In this document: piece by piece, positions 48,554 through 59,262 of the stretch
Layout of the letters: each line of letters opens with the position of its first letter
Numbering within the stretch: the stretch's first letter is position 1
Assembly: GCF_010686685.1 (NCBI RefSeq)
Contig: NZ_JAAGWD010000001.1
Span: 744,001 to 808,000 of the forward strand
Length of the DNA stretch: 64,000 bases
Reading direction: 5' to 3'
Source of the DNA: Pontibacter burrus
GTDB taxonomy: Bacteria; Bacteroidota; Bacteroidia; Cytophagales; Hymenobacteraceae
Notes under the pieces: model-generated
Seen by the model: only the letters and a program-made list of their open reading frames with translations
What the model was told of the DNA's origin: nothing
Databases searched by the model: none
Program-made: the position numbers and the translations under genes

Positions 48554-48904
48554 ATGTCTGTAAATAAAGAAATAAGAAGATCGAGAATAAAAAAGAGCAT
48601 CAGAAGAAAGATATCTGGTACTGCAGAAAAACCAAGATTATCTGTATTCAGAAGTAATCGTGCCATCTACGCACAGATTATTGATGATGTAGCTGGTGTT
48701 ACATTAGCGGCTGCTTCTTCAATTAAGCTAGATGATGCTGCTAAGGCTAATATTGATACTGCTGCTAAAGTAGGTAAAGAAATAGCTTCTAAAGCTCTGG
48801 AAAAAGGTATAAATCAGGTTGTTTTTGACAGATCTGGTTACCTGTACCATGGTAAAGTGAAATCATTGGCTGATAGCGCCAGAGAAGCGGGCCTTAAATT
48901 CTAA
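48554..48904 (+). CDS. rplR: 50S ribosomal protein L18
   Basis: A 116-residue L18, which binds 5S rRNA with L5. [39 protein letters not shown] and [26 protein letters not shown] are family-typical. It lies 11 bases after rplF and 6 before rpsE. Confidence 0.97.
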   Translation: MSVNKEIRRSRIKKSIRRKISGTAEKPRLSVFRSNRAIYAQIIDDVAGVTLAAASSIKLDDAAKANIDTAAKVGKEIASKALEKGINQVVFDRSGYLYHGKVKSLADSAREAGLKF

Positions 48905-48910
48905 AATATT

Positions 48911-49429
48911 ATGTTGAAGAACAATATACGTAGTGTAAAGGCTAGCGAAATCGAACTCAAAGAGAGAGTAGTAGCTATCAACAGAGTTGCCAAAGTAGTT
49001 AAAGGTGGTAGAAGATTCAGCTTTGCTGCTATTGTAGTAGTTGGTGACGGTAATGGTGTAGTAGGTTATGGCTTGGGTAAGGCAAACGAAGTAACTGATG
49101 CAATTGCAAAAGGGATTGATGATGCTAAGAAGAACCTGGTTAAAGTTCCTCTTTATCATAACACAGTTCCACATGCAATGGAAGGTAAATATTCAGGAGG
49201 TTATGTATTAGTTAAACCAGCAGCGCCAGGTACAGGTGTAATTGCTGGTGGTTCAATGCGTGCAGTTCTTGAAAGTGCCGGTGTTAAAGACGTACTTTGC
49301 AAATCTAAAGGTTCATCAAACCCGCATAACGTAGTAAAAGCAACTTTTGATGCTCTTGCTAAAATGCGTGATCCTTTGGCCGTAGCTCAGCAGAGAGGTG
49401 TAAAATTACAGAAAGTATTTAATGGTTAA
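48911..49429 (+). CDS. rpsE: 30S ribosomal protein S5
   Basis: A 172-residue S5. [43 protein letters not shown] covers the RNA-binding domain and the loop tied to decoding fidelity, and [19 protein letters not shown] the C-terminal domain. Full length. Confidence 0.98.
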   Translation: MLKNNIRSVKASEIELKERVVAINRVAKVVKGGRRFSFAAIVVVGDGNGVVGYGLGKANEVTDAIAKGIDDAKKNLVKVPLYHNTVPHAMEGKYSGGYVLVKPAAPGTGVIAGGSMRAVLESAGVKDVLCKSKGSSNPHNVVKATFDALAKMRDPLAVAQQRGVKLQKVFNG

Positions 49430-49433
49430 TGTC

Positions 49434-49613
49434 ATGGCGAAAGTAACTATCACACAAGTTAAAAGCATTATTGACAGACCTAAGACTCAGAAGCTTACTA
49501 TTAAGGCACTGGGATTAGGAAAAATCAATAAATCAGTAACTGTAGAGTATACACCACAGATTGCTGGTATGGTTAATAAAGTTCATAATCTGATAGAAGT
49601 TAAAGAACAATAA
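49434..49613 (+). CDS. rpmD: 50S ribosomal protein L30
   Basis: A 59-residue L30. The ATG at 49434 gives the standard start MAKVTITQVKSIIDRP; the frame extends four codons upstream into rpsE but is not needed. TIKALGLGKINKSV and MVNKVHNLIEV are typical. rplO starts one base after its stop. Confidence 0.96.
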   Translation: MAKVTITQVKSIIDRPKTQKLTIKALGLGKINKSVTVEYTPQIAGMVNKVHNLIEVKEQ

Positions 49614-49614
49614 A

Positions 49615-50061
49615 ATGTATTTAAATTCATTACAACCTGCTGAAGGAGCTGTTAAGTCAAGAAAAAGACTTGGCCGTGGTACCGGATCTGGTAGAGGAGG
49701 TACTTCTACAAGAGGTCACAAAGGTGCTAAGTCTCGCTCTGGATATTCGCAGAAATCAGGCTTTGAAGGTGGTCAGATGCCACTTCAGAGACGCGTACCA
49801 AAGTACGGCTTTAAAAATATCAACAGAGTTGAATACAAAGCTATAAATTTGGATGTGCTTCAGTCATTAGCTGAAAGCACTGGTGAAACAGTACTTAACT
49901 TTGATTTTTTCAAAGCACATGGTCTTGTTTCAAAGAATGACAAAGTTAAAGTATTAGGTAGAGGTGAGTTAAATAAAGCAGTTGAGGTTCATGCTCATGC
50001 TTTTTCTCAATCGGCTACAACAACAATAGAAAAAGCAGGCGGTAAAACAGTAGCTATCTAA
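49615..50061 (+). CDS. rplO: 50S ribosomal protein L15
   Basis: A 148-residue L15. The Gly/Arg-rich N-terminal tail (KSRKRLGRGTGSGRGGTSTRGHKGAKSRSG) that threads through 23S rRNA and the FEGGQMPLQRRVPKYGFKN segment are clear. It precedes secY by 5 bases. Confidence 0.98.
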   Translation: MYLNSLQPAEGAVKSRKRLGRGTGSGRGGTSTRGHKGAKSRSGYSQKSGFEGGQMPLQRRVPKYGFKNINRVEYKAINLDVLQSLAESTGETVLNFDFFKAHGLVSKNDKVKVLGRGELNKAVEVHAHAFSQSATTTIEKAGGKTVAI

Positions 50062-50066
50062 TCTGT

Positions 50067-51383
50067 ATGAAGAAGTTTATAACAACAATAAAGAACATTT
50101 TTGCTATTGATGATCTAAGAGTAAGGATTCTCAATACAATTGGATTTATAGCAATTTTCAGATTAGGTTCTTTTGTTGTTCTTCCTGGCGTTAACCCCGA
50201 TAATCTGGAAGCTAATACCTCTGGTTTATTTGGTTTGTTAGATACCTTCTTAGGTGGTGCATTTAGTAATGCATCCATCTTTGCTTTAGGTATTATGCCA
50301 TACATTTCAGCTTCAATTGTACTACAGCTACTTACTATTGCTGTCCCGTATTTTCAAAAGATGCAGAAGGAGGGTGAATCAGGTAGAAAGAAAATCAACC
50401 AGATCACCCGAGTTCTTACTATCGTTATTACTTTAGCTCAGGCAATAGGTTTCGTAGCAACTATTCCTGCAGAGGCTATAGTAATTAACACAACACTCTT
50501 CACTATCATTTCAATGATTGTACTGTCAGCAGGAACAGTTTTTTGTATGTGGTTAGGTGAAAGGATTACTGACAAGGGCATTGGTAATGGTATCTCGATG
50601 CTGATTATGATTGGTATTGTCTCCAGATTCCCTGGTGCAATTGCTGCAGAGTTCTTGTCAAAGCAATTAAACGGTACACTTTTATTCCTATTTGAGCTTG
50701 CTGTTCTTTTCTTTGTGGTGATGTCAGTTGTCATGCTGACTCAGGCGATAAGAAGAATACCAGTTCAGTATGCTAAGCAGGTAGGTGGAAGTTCGCTTTA
50801 TAGCGGTCAGAGACAGTTTATTCCACTAAAAGTTAATGCTGCTGGTGTAATGCCAATTATCTTTGCTCAGTCACTAATGTTTCTGCCTTCAATGCTGGCA
50901 GGCTTATGGGCTGATTCAAGCGAAACAGCAAATTACATAGGATCTACATTCTCAGATTTTACATCTTGGCAATATAACGTAGTATTTGGACTTCTGATTT
51001 TAGTGTTCACCTATTTCTATACTGCTATCAGTGTTGATCCTAACCGTATTGCAGACGATCTTAAAAGAAGTGGTGGTTTTATACCTGGAGTAAAACCAGG
51101 ACGTGCTACCTCTGAATATATCGATGCAATCTTAACTAAGATAACACTACCTGGTGCAATATACTTAGCCCTTGTTGCTATCTTCCCGGCAATTGCAATG
51201 CTATTCGGTGTAACTAGAGAATTCGCACAGTTCTTTGGAGGTACTTCACTGATCATTATGGTTGGTGTTGTGCTGGATACGCTGCAGCAAATTGAAAGCC
51301 ACCTGTTAATGCGCCACTATGACGGCATGATGAAATCAGGTAAGTTGAGAGGAAGAACAGAAAATATTGCGATGGTATCTTAA
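50067..51383 (+). CDS. secY: Preprotein translocase subunit SecY
   Basis: A 438-residue inner-membrane channel with ten hydrophobic helices. Landmarks are the plug-region GLFGLLDTFLGGAFSNASIFALGIMPYISASIVLQLL, the C4/C5 cytoplasmic loop RRIPVQYAK, and VDPNRIADDLKRSGGFIPGVKPGRAT. It pairs with the SecE encoded in this window; SecG is not here. Confidence 0.98.
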   Translation: MKKFITTIKNIFAIDDLRVRILNTIGFIAIFRLGSFVVLPGVNPDNLEANTSGLFGLLDTFLGGAFSNASIFALGIMPYISASIVLQLLTIAVPYFQKMQKEGESGRKKINQITRVLTIVITLAQAIGFVATIPAEAIVINTTLFTIISMIVLSAGTVFCMWLGERITDKGIGNGISMLIMIGIVSRFPGAIAAEFLSKQLNGTLLFLFELAVLFFVVMSVVMLTQAIRRIPVQYAKQVGGSSLYSGQRQFIPLKVNAAGVMPIIFAQSLMFLPSMLAGLWADSSETANYIGSTFSDFTSWQYNVVFGLLILVFTYFYTAISVDPNRIADDLKRSGGFIPGVKPGRATSEYIDAILTKITLPGAIYLALVAIFPAIAMLFGVTREFAQFFGGTSLIIMVGVVLDTLQQIESHLLMRHYDGMMKSGKLRGRTENIAMVS

Positions 51384-51386
51384 TAA

Positions 51387-52160
51387 ATGATATTTTATAA
51401 AACTGAAGAAGAAATAGAGCTAATTCGCCAGGGTGCTTTGATATTAGGCAAAGCCCATGGCGAAATAGCTTCGCTTATAAAGGAGGGTGTAACAACCCAG
51501 GTTCTTGATAAACGAGCAGAAGAGTTTATCAAAGATCATGGGGCGGTACCTTCTTTTTTGAACTATAATGGTTTTAAATACAGTTTATGTATATCACCCA
51601 ATGAAGTAGTAGTTCATGGATTCCCTGGAAACCATGCTTTGAAATCGGGTGATATTTTATCTGTAGACTGTGGGGTTTATTACAAAGGTTTTCATAGTGA
51701 CTCAGCCTACACACATGCTGTAGGTGAAGTCCCTGAAGAAGTAGAAAAGCTTCTGAATGTTACAAAAGAAAGCCTTTACAAAGGTATTGATAAAGCGGTT
51801 GCCGGTAACAGAATGGGTGATGTTAGCTTTGCCATTCAGCAGCATGCCGAAACTAACGGATTTACTGTAGTTCGTGAACTGGTGGGACATGGAGTAGGTA
51901 AAAATTTACATGAAGCGCCTGAAGTACCAAACTATGGTAAGCGAGGTCAGGGAACAAGACTTCAGGAGGGAATGGTATTAGCCATTGAGCCTATGATCAA
52001 CTTGGGGACCCGTAATGTTGTTCAGGAAGATGATGGCTGGACTATCAGAACCCGTGACAGAAAACCATCTGCTCATTTTGAACATACTGTGGTTGTTCGT
52101 AAGGGGAAAGCAGAAATATTAACTACCTTTGAATATATAGAAAAAGCTAAAAAAGCATAA
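51387..52160 (+). CDS. map: Type I methionine aminopeptidase
   Basis: A 257-residue enzyme removing N-terminal Met. The metal ligands of the pita-bread fold are in VDCGVYYKGFHSDSAYT (two Asp), VGHGVGKNLHEAPEVPNYG (His), GMVLAIEPMINLG (Glu) and HFEHTVVV (Glu region). Located between secY and infA as in many bacteria; infA begins directly after its stop. Confidence 0.98.
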   Translation: MIFYKTEEEIELIRQGALILGKAHGEIASLIKEGVTTQVLDKRAEEFIKDHGAVPSFLNYNGFKYSLCISPNEVVVHGFPGNHALKSGDILSVDCGVYYKGFHSDSAYTHAVGEVPEEVEKLLNVTKESLYKGIDKAVAGNRMGDVSFAIQQHAETNGFTVVRELVGHGVGKNLHEAPEVPNYGKRGQGTRLQEGMVLAIEPMINLGTRNVVQEDDGWTIRTRDRKPSAHFEHTVVVRKGKAEILTTFEYIEKAKKA

Positions 52161-52379
52161 ATGGCCAAGCAGTCATCTATTGAACAGGACGGAACAATTA
52201 TTGAAGCACTATCAAATGCTATGTTTCGTGTAGAGTTAGAAAACGGGCACCAATTAATTGCCCATATTTCAGGTAAGATGAGAATGAATTACATTAAAAT
52301 CTTACCAGGAGATAAAGTAAAACTTGAAATGTCTCCTTATGATTTAACAAAAGGTCGGATTGTTTATCGATATAAATAA
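52161..52379 (+). CDS. infA: Translation initiation factor IF-1
   Basis: A 72-residue OB-fold protein that occupies the A-site during initiation. [70 protein letters not shown], read in pieces, matches IF-1 throughout. Its ATG directly follows the map stop. Confidence 0.98.
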   Translation: MAKQSSIEQDGTIIEALSNAMFRVELENGHQLIAHISGKMRMNYIKILPGDKVKLEMSPYDLTKGRIVYRYK

Positions 52380-52384
52380 ATACA

Positions 52385-52501
52385 ATGAAAGTTAAAGCAT
52401 CAGTAAAAAAGAGAAGTGCTGAATGTAAGATTATCCGTCGCAAGGGTAAGCTTTACGTCATCAACAAAAAAAATCCAAGATATAAACAAAGACAAGGTTA
52501 A
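52385..52501 (+). CDS. rpmJ: 50S ribosomal protein L36, zinc-free form
   Basis: A 38-residue protein starting [17 protein letters not shown] and ending NPRYKQRQG, matching L36. It lies 5 bases after infA and 10 bases before rpsM, the usual place. Of the four zinc ligands of classical L36 (C11, C14, C27, H33), only C14 remains; the others are Ser, Asn and Tyr, so it should not bind zinc. This is common in Bacteroidota. Confidence 0.96.
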   Translation: MKVKASVKKRSAECKIIRRKGKLYVINKKNPRYKQRQG

Positions 52502-52511
52502 TTAAACAAGT

Positions 52512-52889
52512 ATGGCTAGAATAGCAGGAGTTGATATTCCGGATAACAAGAGAGGTGAGATTGCATTAACCTATATTTTCGGTATAGGTCGTAATCTGTC
52601 TAAGACTATCTTAAACAAAGCCGGGGTGGATCTTGACAAAAAAGTAAAAGACTGGTCTGAAGATGAGTCTAACGAGATCAGAAATATTATAGCAACTGAT
52701 ATCAAAACTGAAGGTGTTTTAAGATCTGAGGTTCAGTTGCACATTAAGCGTCTTCTTGACATTGGTTGCTACCGTGGATTAAGACACCGTAAGGGTCTTC
52801 CAGTTCGTGGACAGCGTACTAAGAACAACTCGCGTACGAGAAAAGGTAAGCGTAAAACAGTTGCAAACAAGAAGAAAGCTTCTAAATAA
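52512..52889 (+). CDS. rpsM: 30S ribosomal protein S13
   Basis: A 125-residue S13 at the 30S head, contacting P-site t[29 protein letters not shown] and the C-terminal [37 protein letters not shown] are standard. rpsK follows after 9 bases. Confidence 0.98.
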   Translation: MARIAGVDIPDNKRGEIALTYIFGIGRNLSKTILNKAGVDLDKKVKDWSEDESNEIRNIIATDIKTEGVLRSEVQLHIKRLLDIGCYRGLRHRKGLPVRGQRTKNNSRTRKGKRKTVANKKKASK

Positions 52890-52898
52890 TAATTGATC

Positions 52899-53291
52899 AT
52901 GGCTCAGAAAAGAAAAGACAAAGCTAAGAAGCGTGTTGTAGTTGTTGAGGCAACTGGCCAGGTACACATCAAGGCTTCTTTCAACAATATTATTATCTCG
53001 GTAACCAATAACGCAGGACAAGTAATATCTTGGGCTTCTGCTGGTAAAATGGGATTCAAAGGTTCTAAGAAGAACACTCCTTACGCTGCACAAATGGCAG
53101 CTTCAGATTGCGCAAAGGTTGCTTATGACCTAGGTATGCGTAAAGCTGAAGTTTTTGTAAAAGGCCCAGGTGCAGGTAGAGAGTCCGCCATCCGTACTGT
53201 GCAAAATTCAGGTATCGAAGTAACAACTATTAAAGACGTTACTCCACTTCCTCACAACGGATGTCGTCCTCCTAAACGCAGAAGAGTTTAA
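52899..53291 (+). CDS. rpsK: 30S ribosomal protein S11
   Basis: A 130-residue S11, on the platform near mRNA exit. The ATG at 52899 is chosen over an in-frame codon two positions upstream. [45 protein letters not shown] and the C-terminal [18 protein letters not shown] match. The phylum is known for a special Shine-Dalgarno-hiding pocket involving S11, S18 and S21. Confidence 0.98.
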   Translation: MAQKRKDKAKKRVVVVEATGQVHIKASFNNIIISVTNNAGQVISWASAGKMGFKGSKKNTPYAAQMAASDCAKVAYDLGMRKAEVFVKGPGAGRESAIRTVQNSGIEVTTIKDVTPLPHNGCRPPKRRRV

Positions 53292-53313
53292 TTTTTAAAG
53301 TAGATTAAATAAA

Positions 53314-53919
53314 ATGGCAAGATATACTGGTCCTAAAAGTAAGATCTCAAGAAAGTTTAACGAAGAGATCTTTGGCCCAAGCAAAGCATTAAAAAAGAAA
53401 GCTTATCCTCCAGGACAACACGGTCGTGGCCGTCGTAAAAAGCAGTCTGAATATTCTATTCAGCTGACTGAAAAGCAAAAAGCTAAATACATCTATGGTG
53501 TATTGGAGAAGCAGTTTGCTAACCTGTTTGAGAAAGCACAGAGAAAAGGTGGTATTGCTGGTGAAAACCTGTTAATCCTCCTGGAATCAAGATTAGACAA
53601 TACGGTTTATCGTTTAGGTATTGCGCCAACACGCAGAGCTGCACGTCAGCTTGTGCTACATAAGCACATTACTGTTAATGGTAACATCGTAAACATACCT
53701 TCCTATAGTTTAAAAGTTGGTGATGTTATAGCTGTTAGAGAGAAGTCTAAGTCTCTTGAGGCCATTACAGCAAGCTTATCTGTTCGTAATGCAAGACAGT
53801 TCAGCTGGTTAGAGTGGGATGCAACTGAAATGGCTGGTAAGTTTATTTCTGCCCCTCAGCGCGATCTGATTCCTGAGAAAATCCAGGAGCAGTTAATCGT
53901 AGAGCTTTACTCTAAGTAA
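53314..53919 (+). CDS. rpsD: 30S ribosomal protein S4
   Basis: A 201-residue S4. It begins [36 protein letters not shown], with the S4 RNA-binding domain near 95-160 ([34 protein letters not shown]). It lacks N-terminal zinc Cys pairs. rpoA follows after 37 bases. Confidence 0.98.
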   Translation: MARYTGPKSKISRKFNEEIFGPSKALKKKAYPPGQHGRGRRKKQSEYSIQLTEKQKAKYIYGVLEKQFANLFEKAQRKGGIAGENLLILLESRLDNTVYRLGIAPTRRAARQLVLHKHITVNGNIVNIPSYSLKVGDVIAVREKSKSLEAITASLSVRNARQFSWLEWDATEMAGKFISAPQRDLIPEKIQEQLIVELYSK

Positions 53920-53956
53920 GCAGCATAATCAATTTTTAACCTTTAACACTGCAAGT

Positions 53957-54946
53957 ATGTCAATATTAGCATTTCAAATGCCAGAGAAGGTTGTAATGGA
54001 GAAAGCCGACGACTTTCATGGTTTATTTGAATTTAAGCCGCTTGAAAAAGGTTACGGTGTAACCATCGGTAATGCTCTGCGAAGAATTCTGCTTTCCTCA
54101 CTAGAAGGATATGCAATAACTAGCGTTCGCATACCTGGTGTACTGCACGAGTTCTCCTCTGTTGAAGGCGTGGTTCAGGATGTTTCTGACATCATACTGA
54201 ATCTGAAAATGGTTCGCTTTAAGAAAATCAGCGAAGTTATTGATGACAAGATCACGGTGACAATCAATGGTACAGATACTTTCTATGCCGGCGATATCAG
54301 CAAGTTTACTTCAAGCTTTGAAGTACTTAACCCTGAGCTTGTGATCTGCAACCTGGATAAGAATATTTCTTTAGAAGTAGAGCTTACTGTTCAGAAAGGC
54401 CGTGGTTACGTTCCTGCTGAAGAGAATAAGCCAGCTGACCAGGTGTTCGGTCTTATTGCTATCGACTCTATCTTCACACCGATCAAGAATGTGAAGTTCA
54501 GCGTTGAAAACACTCGTGTGGAGCAAAAGACGGACTATGAGAAACTTGTGCTTGAAATTCAGACAGACGGATCAATCCATCCGGAAGAAGCATTGAAAGG
54601 AGCAGCAAATATCCTGATCCAACACTTCATGCTTTTCTCTGACAACACAATGACTTTTGAGACGGCTAAGCCAGAAGAGGAAGAGGTAGTAGATGAAGAA
54701 CTGCTGCATATGCGCAAAGTTCTGAAGACACCACTTCAGGATATGGATTTATCTGTTAGAGCGTACAACTGCTTAAAGGCTGCTGACATTAAAACGCTTG
54801 GCGACCTGGTACAGTTAGATATTTCTGACATGATGAAGTTCCGTAACTTCGGTAAGAAATCGTTGACTGAGTTAGAGAACTTAGTACAGGAGAAAGGCCT
54901 GACTTTTGGCATGGACCTTTCTAAATATAAATTAGAAGAAGAATAA
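53957..54946 (+). CDS. rpoA: DNA-directed RNA polymerase subunit alpha
   Basis: A 329-residue alpha subunit. The N-terminal domain (1-230) carries [37 protein letters not shown]; the C-terminal domain (about 255-320) has [22 protein letters not shown] and [12 protein letters not shown], the surface that meets activators and UP-elements. Both domains are complete. Confidence 0.99.
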   Translation: MSILAFQMPEKVVMEKADDFHGLFEFKPLEKGYGVTIGNALRRILLSSLEGYAITSVRIPGVLHEFSSVEGVVQDVSDIILNLKMVRFKKISEVIDDKITVTINGTDTFYAGDISKFTSSFEVLNPELVICNLDKNISLEVELTVQKGRGYVPAEENKPADQVFGLIAIDSIFTPIKNVKFSVENTRVEQKTDYEKLVLEIQTDGSIHPEEALKGAANILIQHFMLFSDNTMTFETAKPEEEEVVDEELLHMRKVLKTPLQDMDLSVRAYNCLKAADIKTLGDLVQLDISDMMKFRNFGKKSLTELENLVQEKGLTFGMDLSKYKLEEE

Positions 54947-55013
54947 TAACCTACGGCATAATTCCCGATCCCGCAAAGGTTGATCGACGGTATGCACGTG
55001 CACAATTAATAAA

Positions 55014-55517
55014 ATGAGACACGGTAAAAAAATCAATCACTTAGGAAGAACTGCTGCTCACCGTAAGGCGATGCTGTCTAACATGGCTGCTTCCCTTATC
55101 CTGCAAAAGCGTATTTCTACAACAGTTGCAAAAGCAAAAGCGCTTCGTAAGTATGTAGAGCCTCTTCTAACTAAATCAAAGAACGACACTACGCATTCAA
55201 GAAGAACTGTATTCTCTTATCTTCAGGAGAAAGGCGCAGTTAAAGAACTTTTTGATGAAGTAGCTGGCAAAATTGCAAACAGACCGGGTGGTTACACTCG
55301 TATCCTTAAAACTGGCTATAGATTGGGTGACAACGCAGAAATGTGTGTTATCGAACTGGTAGACTACAACGAGGATATGCTGGCAACAACTGGTACGACT
55401 GGTGCTAAGAAAACGCGTCGTCGTGGTGGTGCTAAGAAAAAAGCAGAAGGTGCTGCTGAAGCTCCAAAAGCTGCTGAAACTGATGCAACTGCTGAAGGCA
55501 CAAAAGATGCTGAATAA
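55014..55517 (+). CDS. rplQ: 50S ribosomal protein L17
   Basis: A 167-residue L17. [45 protein letters not shown] and [27 protein letters not shown] are conserved. A Lys/Ala/Glu-rich C-terminal tail (about 125-167) makes it about 40 residues longer than E. coli L17, a length seen in related bacteria. Last gene before the terminator of the ribosomal operon. Confidence 0.98.
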   Translation: MRHGKKINHLGRTAAHRKAMLSNMAASLILQKRISTTVAKAKALRKYVEPLLTKSKNDTTHSRRTVFSYLQEKGAVKELFDEVAGKIANRPGGYTRILKTGYRLGDNAEMCVIELVDYNEDMLATTGTTGAKKTRRRGGAKKKAEGAAEAPKAAETDATAEGTKDAE

Positions 55518-55539
55518 GCACATTCTTTGAAATATTTTA

Positions 55540-55571
55540 AAGGGACATGACGTAAGTCGTGTCCCTTTTTT
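55540..55571 (+). terminator. Terminator of the main ribosomal operon
   Basis: AAGGGACATGAC (55540-55551) pairs with GTCGTGTCCCTT (one G-U pair) around a 4-base loop, followed by a T-run. carA begins 21 bases downstream, so its promoter must overlap the terminator or carA relies on read-through. Confidence 0.93.
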
Positions 55572-55591
55572 ATGTTTGTAAAAATTTCGAG

Positions 55592-58005
<2,414 letters not shown>

Positions 58006-58033
58006 AATCCTATCTTCTAAAATATTTATTGCT

Positions 58034-58069
58034 AAGGCTGTGGGTTATATGATCCACAGCCTTATTTTT
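58034..58069 (+). terminator. Terminator of eno
   Basis: Perfect 10-bp stem AAGGCTGTGG / CCACAGCCTT with a 10-base loop, followed by ATTTTTG. Confidence 0.9.
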
Positions 58070-58098
58070 GTGTAAGTACCCTCTAGTCTCAGTTTTCT

Positions 58099-58398
58099 AT
58101 GATCAAGCGCATTCCGAAGTTTTTTCGCAGTTTCTATTTTATCACTACCGCCTTGTTTGTAGTGTGGATGCTCTTTTTCGACTCAAACGACTTTATTACG
58201 CAATACAGGATGAGCAGACAGCTCAGTGACCTGGAAACCGTAAAAGAAGGTTACCTGGAGAAAATGGAAGAGGTGGTGAAAGACCGCAATGCATTAATGG
58301 GAAATCCTGACCTGCTGGAAAAGTACGCCCGCGAAAAATACCTGATGAAGCGCCCGAACGAAGACGTGTTTATTATAGTGCCCAAGAAAGAGAAGTAA
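58099..58398 (+). CDS. FtsB/DivIC-like septum formation initiator protein
   Basis: A 99-residue bitopic membrane protein. A short basic N-terminus precedes one membrane helix (about 11-28), then a coiled coil (about 38-70, RQLSDLETVKEGYLEKMEEVVKDR) and a conserved end with LLEKYAREKYLMKRPNEDVFII, typical of FtsB/DivIC. These help assemble the cell-division complex with FtsL and DivIB/FtsQ. Location after eno is classic for ftsB. Confidence 0.9.
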   Translation: MIKRIPKFFRSFYFITTALFVVWMLFFDSNDFITQYRMSRQLSDLETVKEGYLEKMEEVVKDRNALMGNPDLLEKYAREKYLMKRPNEDVFIIVPKKEK

Positions 58399-58436
58399 GC
58401 TATAGTTTGAATCAAAATTTGCGGGTTATAAATAAG

Positions 58437-58460
58437 GCTGTTCCTGGGAGCAGCTTTTTT
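58437..58460 (+). terminator. Terminator of the FtsB/DivIC-like gene
   Basis: GCTGTTCC (58437-58444) pairs with GGAGCAGC (58447-58454; one G-U pair), a tight loop, and six T follow. Confidence 0.8.
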
Positions 58461-58588
58461 GTTTATAAAGATGCCAATTAAAGCTCACAAACGGCGTTCA
58501 GACTCAAATGTCGTAAAAGTGTCATACTAAAACCGCTATCAATAAGTATTTTAAGGGAGTAGTATTGCCTAAATAAACTATAGCAATA

Positions 58589-59155
58589 ATGACGACGCTA
58601 GGACAAAGAATCTTTGAGATCAGGAAACGCAAAGGATTAAGCCAGGAAGAGCTATCGGAGAAGGCAGGCATTAACCTAAGAACACTACAGCGCATTGAGA
58701 AAGGAGAGACCGAACCACGCGGCTATACATTAAAATCTGTTTGCCAGGCGTTGGGTGTGGACGTTGAAGAAGTTTACGACTATAATAAGGAAGCTGATAA
58801 AAGTGTGCTCCTGTTAATGCACTTATCTGCACTTACTTACCTGATGATTCCGCTGGGCAATATCATTCTCCCATTAATTATATGGGTTACACAGAAAAGA
58901 AAAGTGCTGCATGTGCATGAGCAGGGAATCGCGTTGCTAAATTTCCAGATAACATGGTCGCTGCTGACGTATCCGCTTATAGCTGTATTCGTCTGGATGA
59001 AGCTTATGCATTATCCTGGAGTGAAATATGGACTTTATTTCTACCTGATATTATATTTTCTGAATGCACTTAATGTAGTAAGAGTCTGTATCCTGATCAG
59101 CAGAGGCTCCGGTAGCCAACTATATCCGCTTGCATTCGGGATTCTGAAACCGTAA
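58589..59155 (+). CDS. XRE-type DNA-binding and DUF4870 membrane protein
   Basis: A 188-residue protein joining an N-terminal helix-turn-helix (about 5-60, LGQRIFEIRKRKGLSQEELSEKAGINLRTLQRIEKGETEPR) to a membrane part with three or four hydrophobic segments (about 70-180, including LHVHEQGIALLNFQITW, typical of DUF4870/Tic20-like proteins). It may be a membrane-bound regulator or a small membrane protein with a DNA-binding head. Ligand and target are unknown. No operon partner is evident. Confidence 0.88.
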   Translation: MTTLGQRIFEIRKRKGLSQEELSEKAGINLRTLQRIEKGETEPRGYTLKSVCQALGVDVEEVYDYNKEADKSVLLLMHLSALTYLMIPLGNIILPLIIWVTQKRKVLHVHEQGIALLNFQITWSLLTYPLIAVFVWMKLMHYPGVKYGLYFYLILYFLNALNVVRVCILISRGSGSQLYPLAFGILKP

Positions 59156-59203
59156 CGACAGTCATAAACCTGCATATCACTTAATCCCTGCCTAAATAAT
59201 TCG

Positions 59204-59211
59204 TAACTTTG
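59204..59211 (+). promoter_or_regulatory. -7 box upstream of the Hsp70 gene
   Basis: TAACTTTG matches TAnnTTTG exactly, 51 bases before the chosen ATG of the HscA-like gene. No TTTG was seen at the -33 position. Confidence 0.6.
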
Positions 59212-59262
59212 TGCTATTGGGCTGTCACTTTAAAGTGGCAGCTAAACCTAAGTAACGATACG

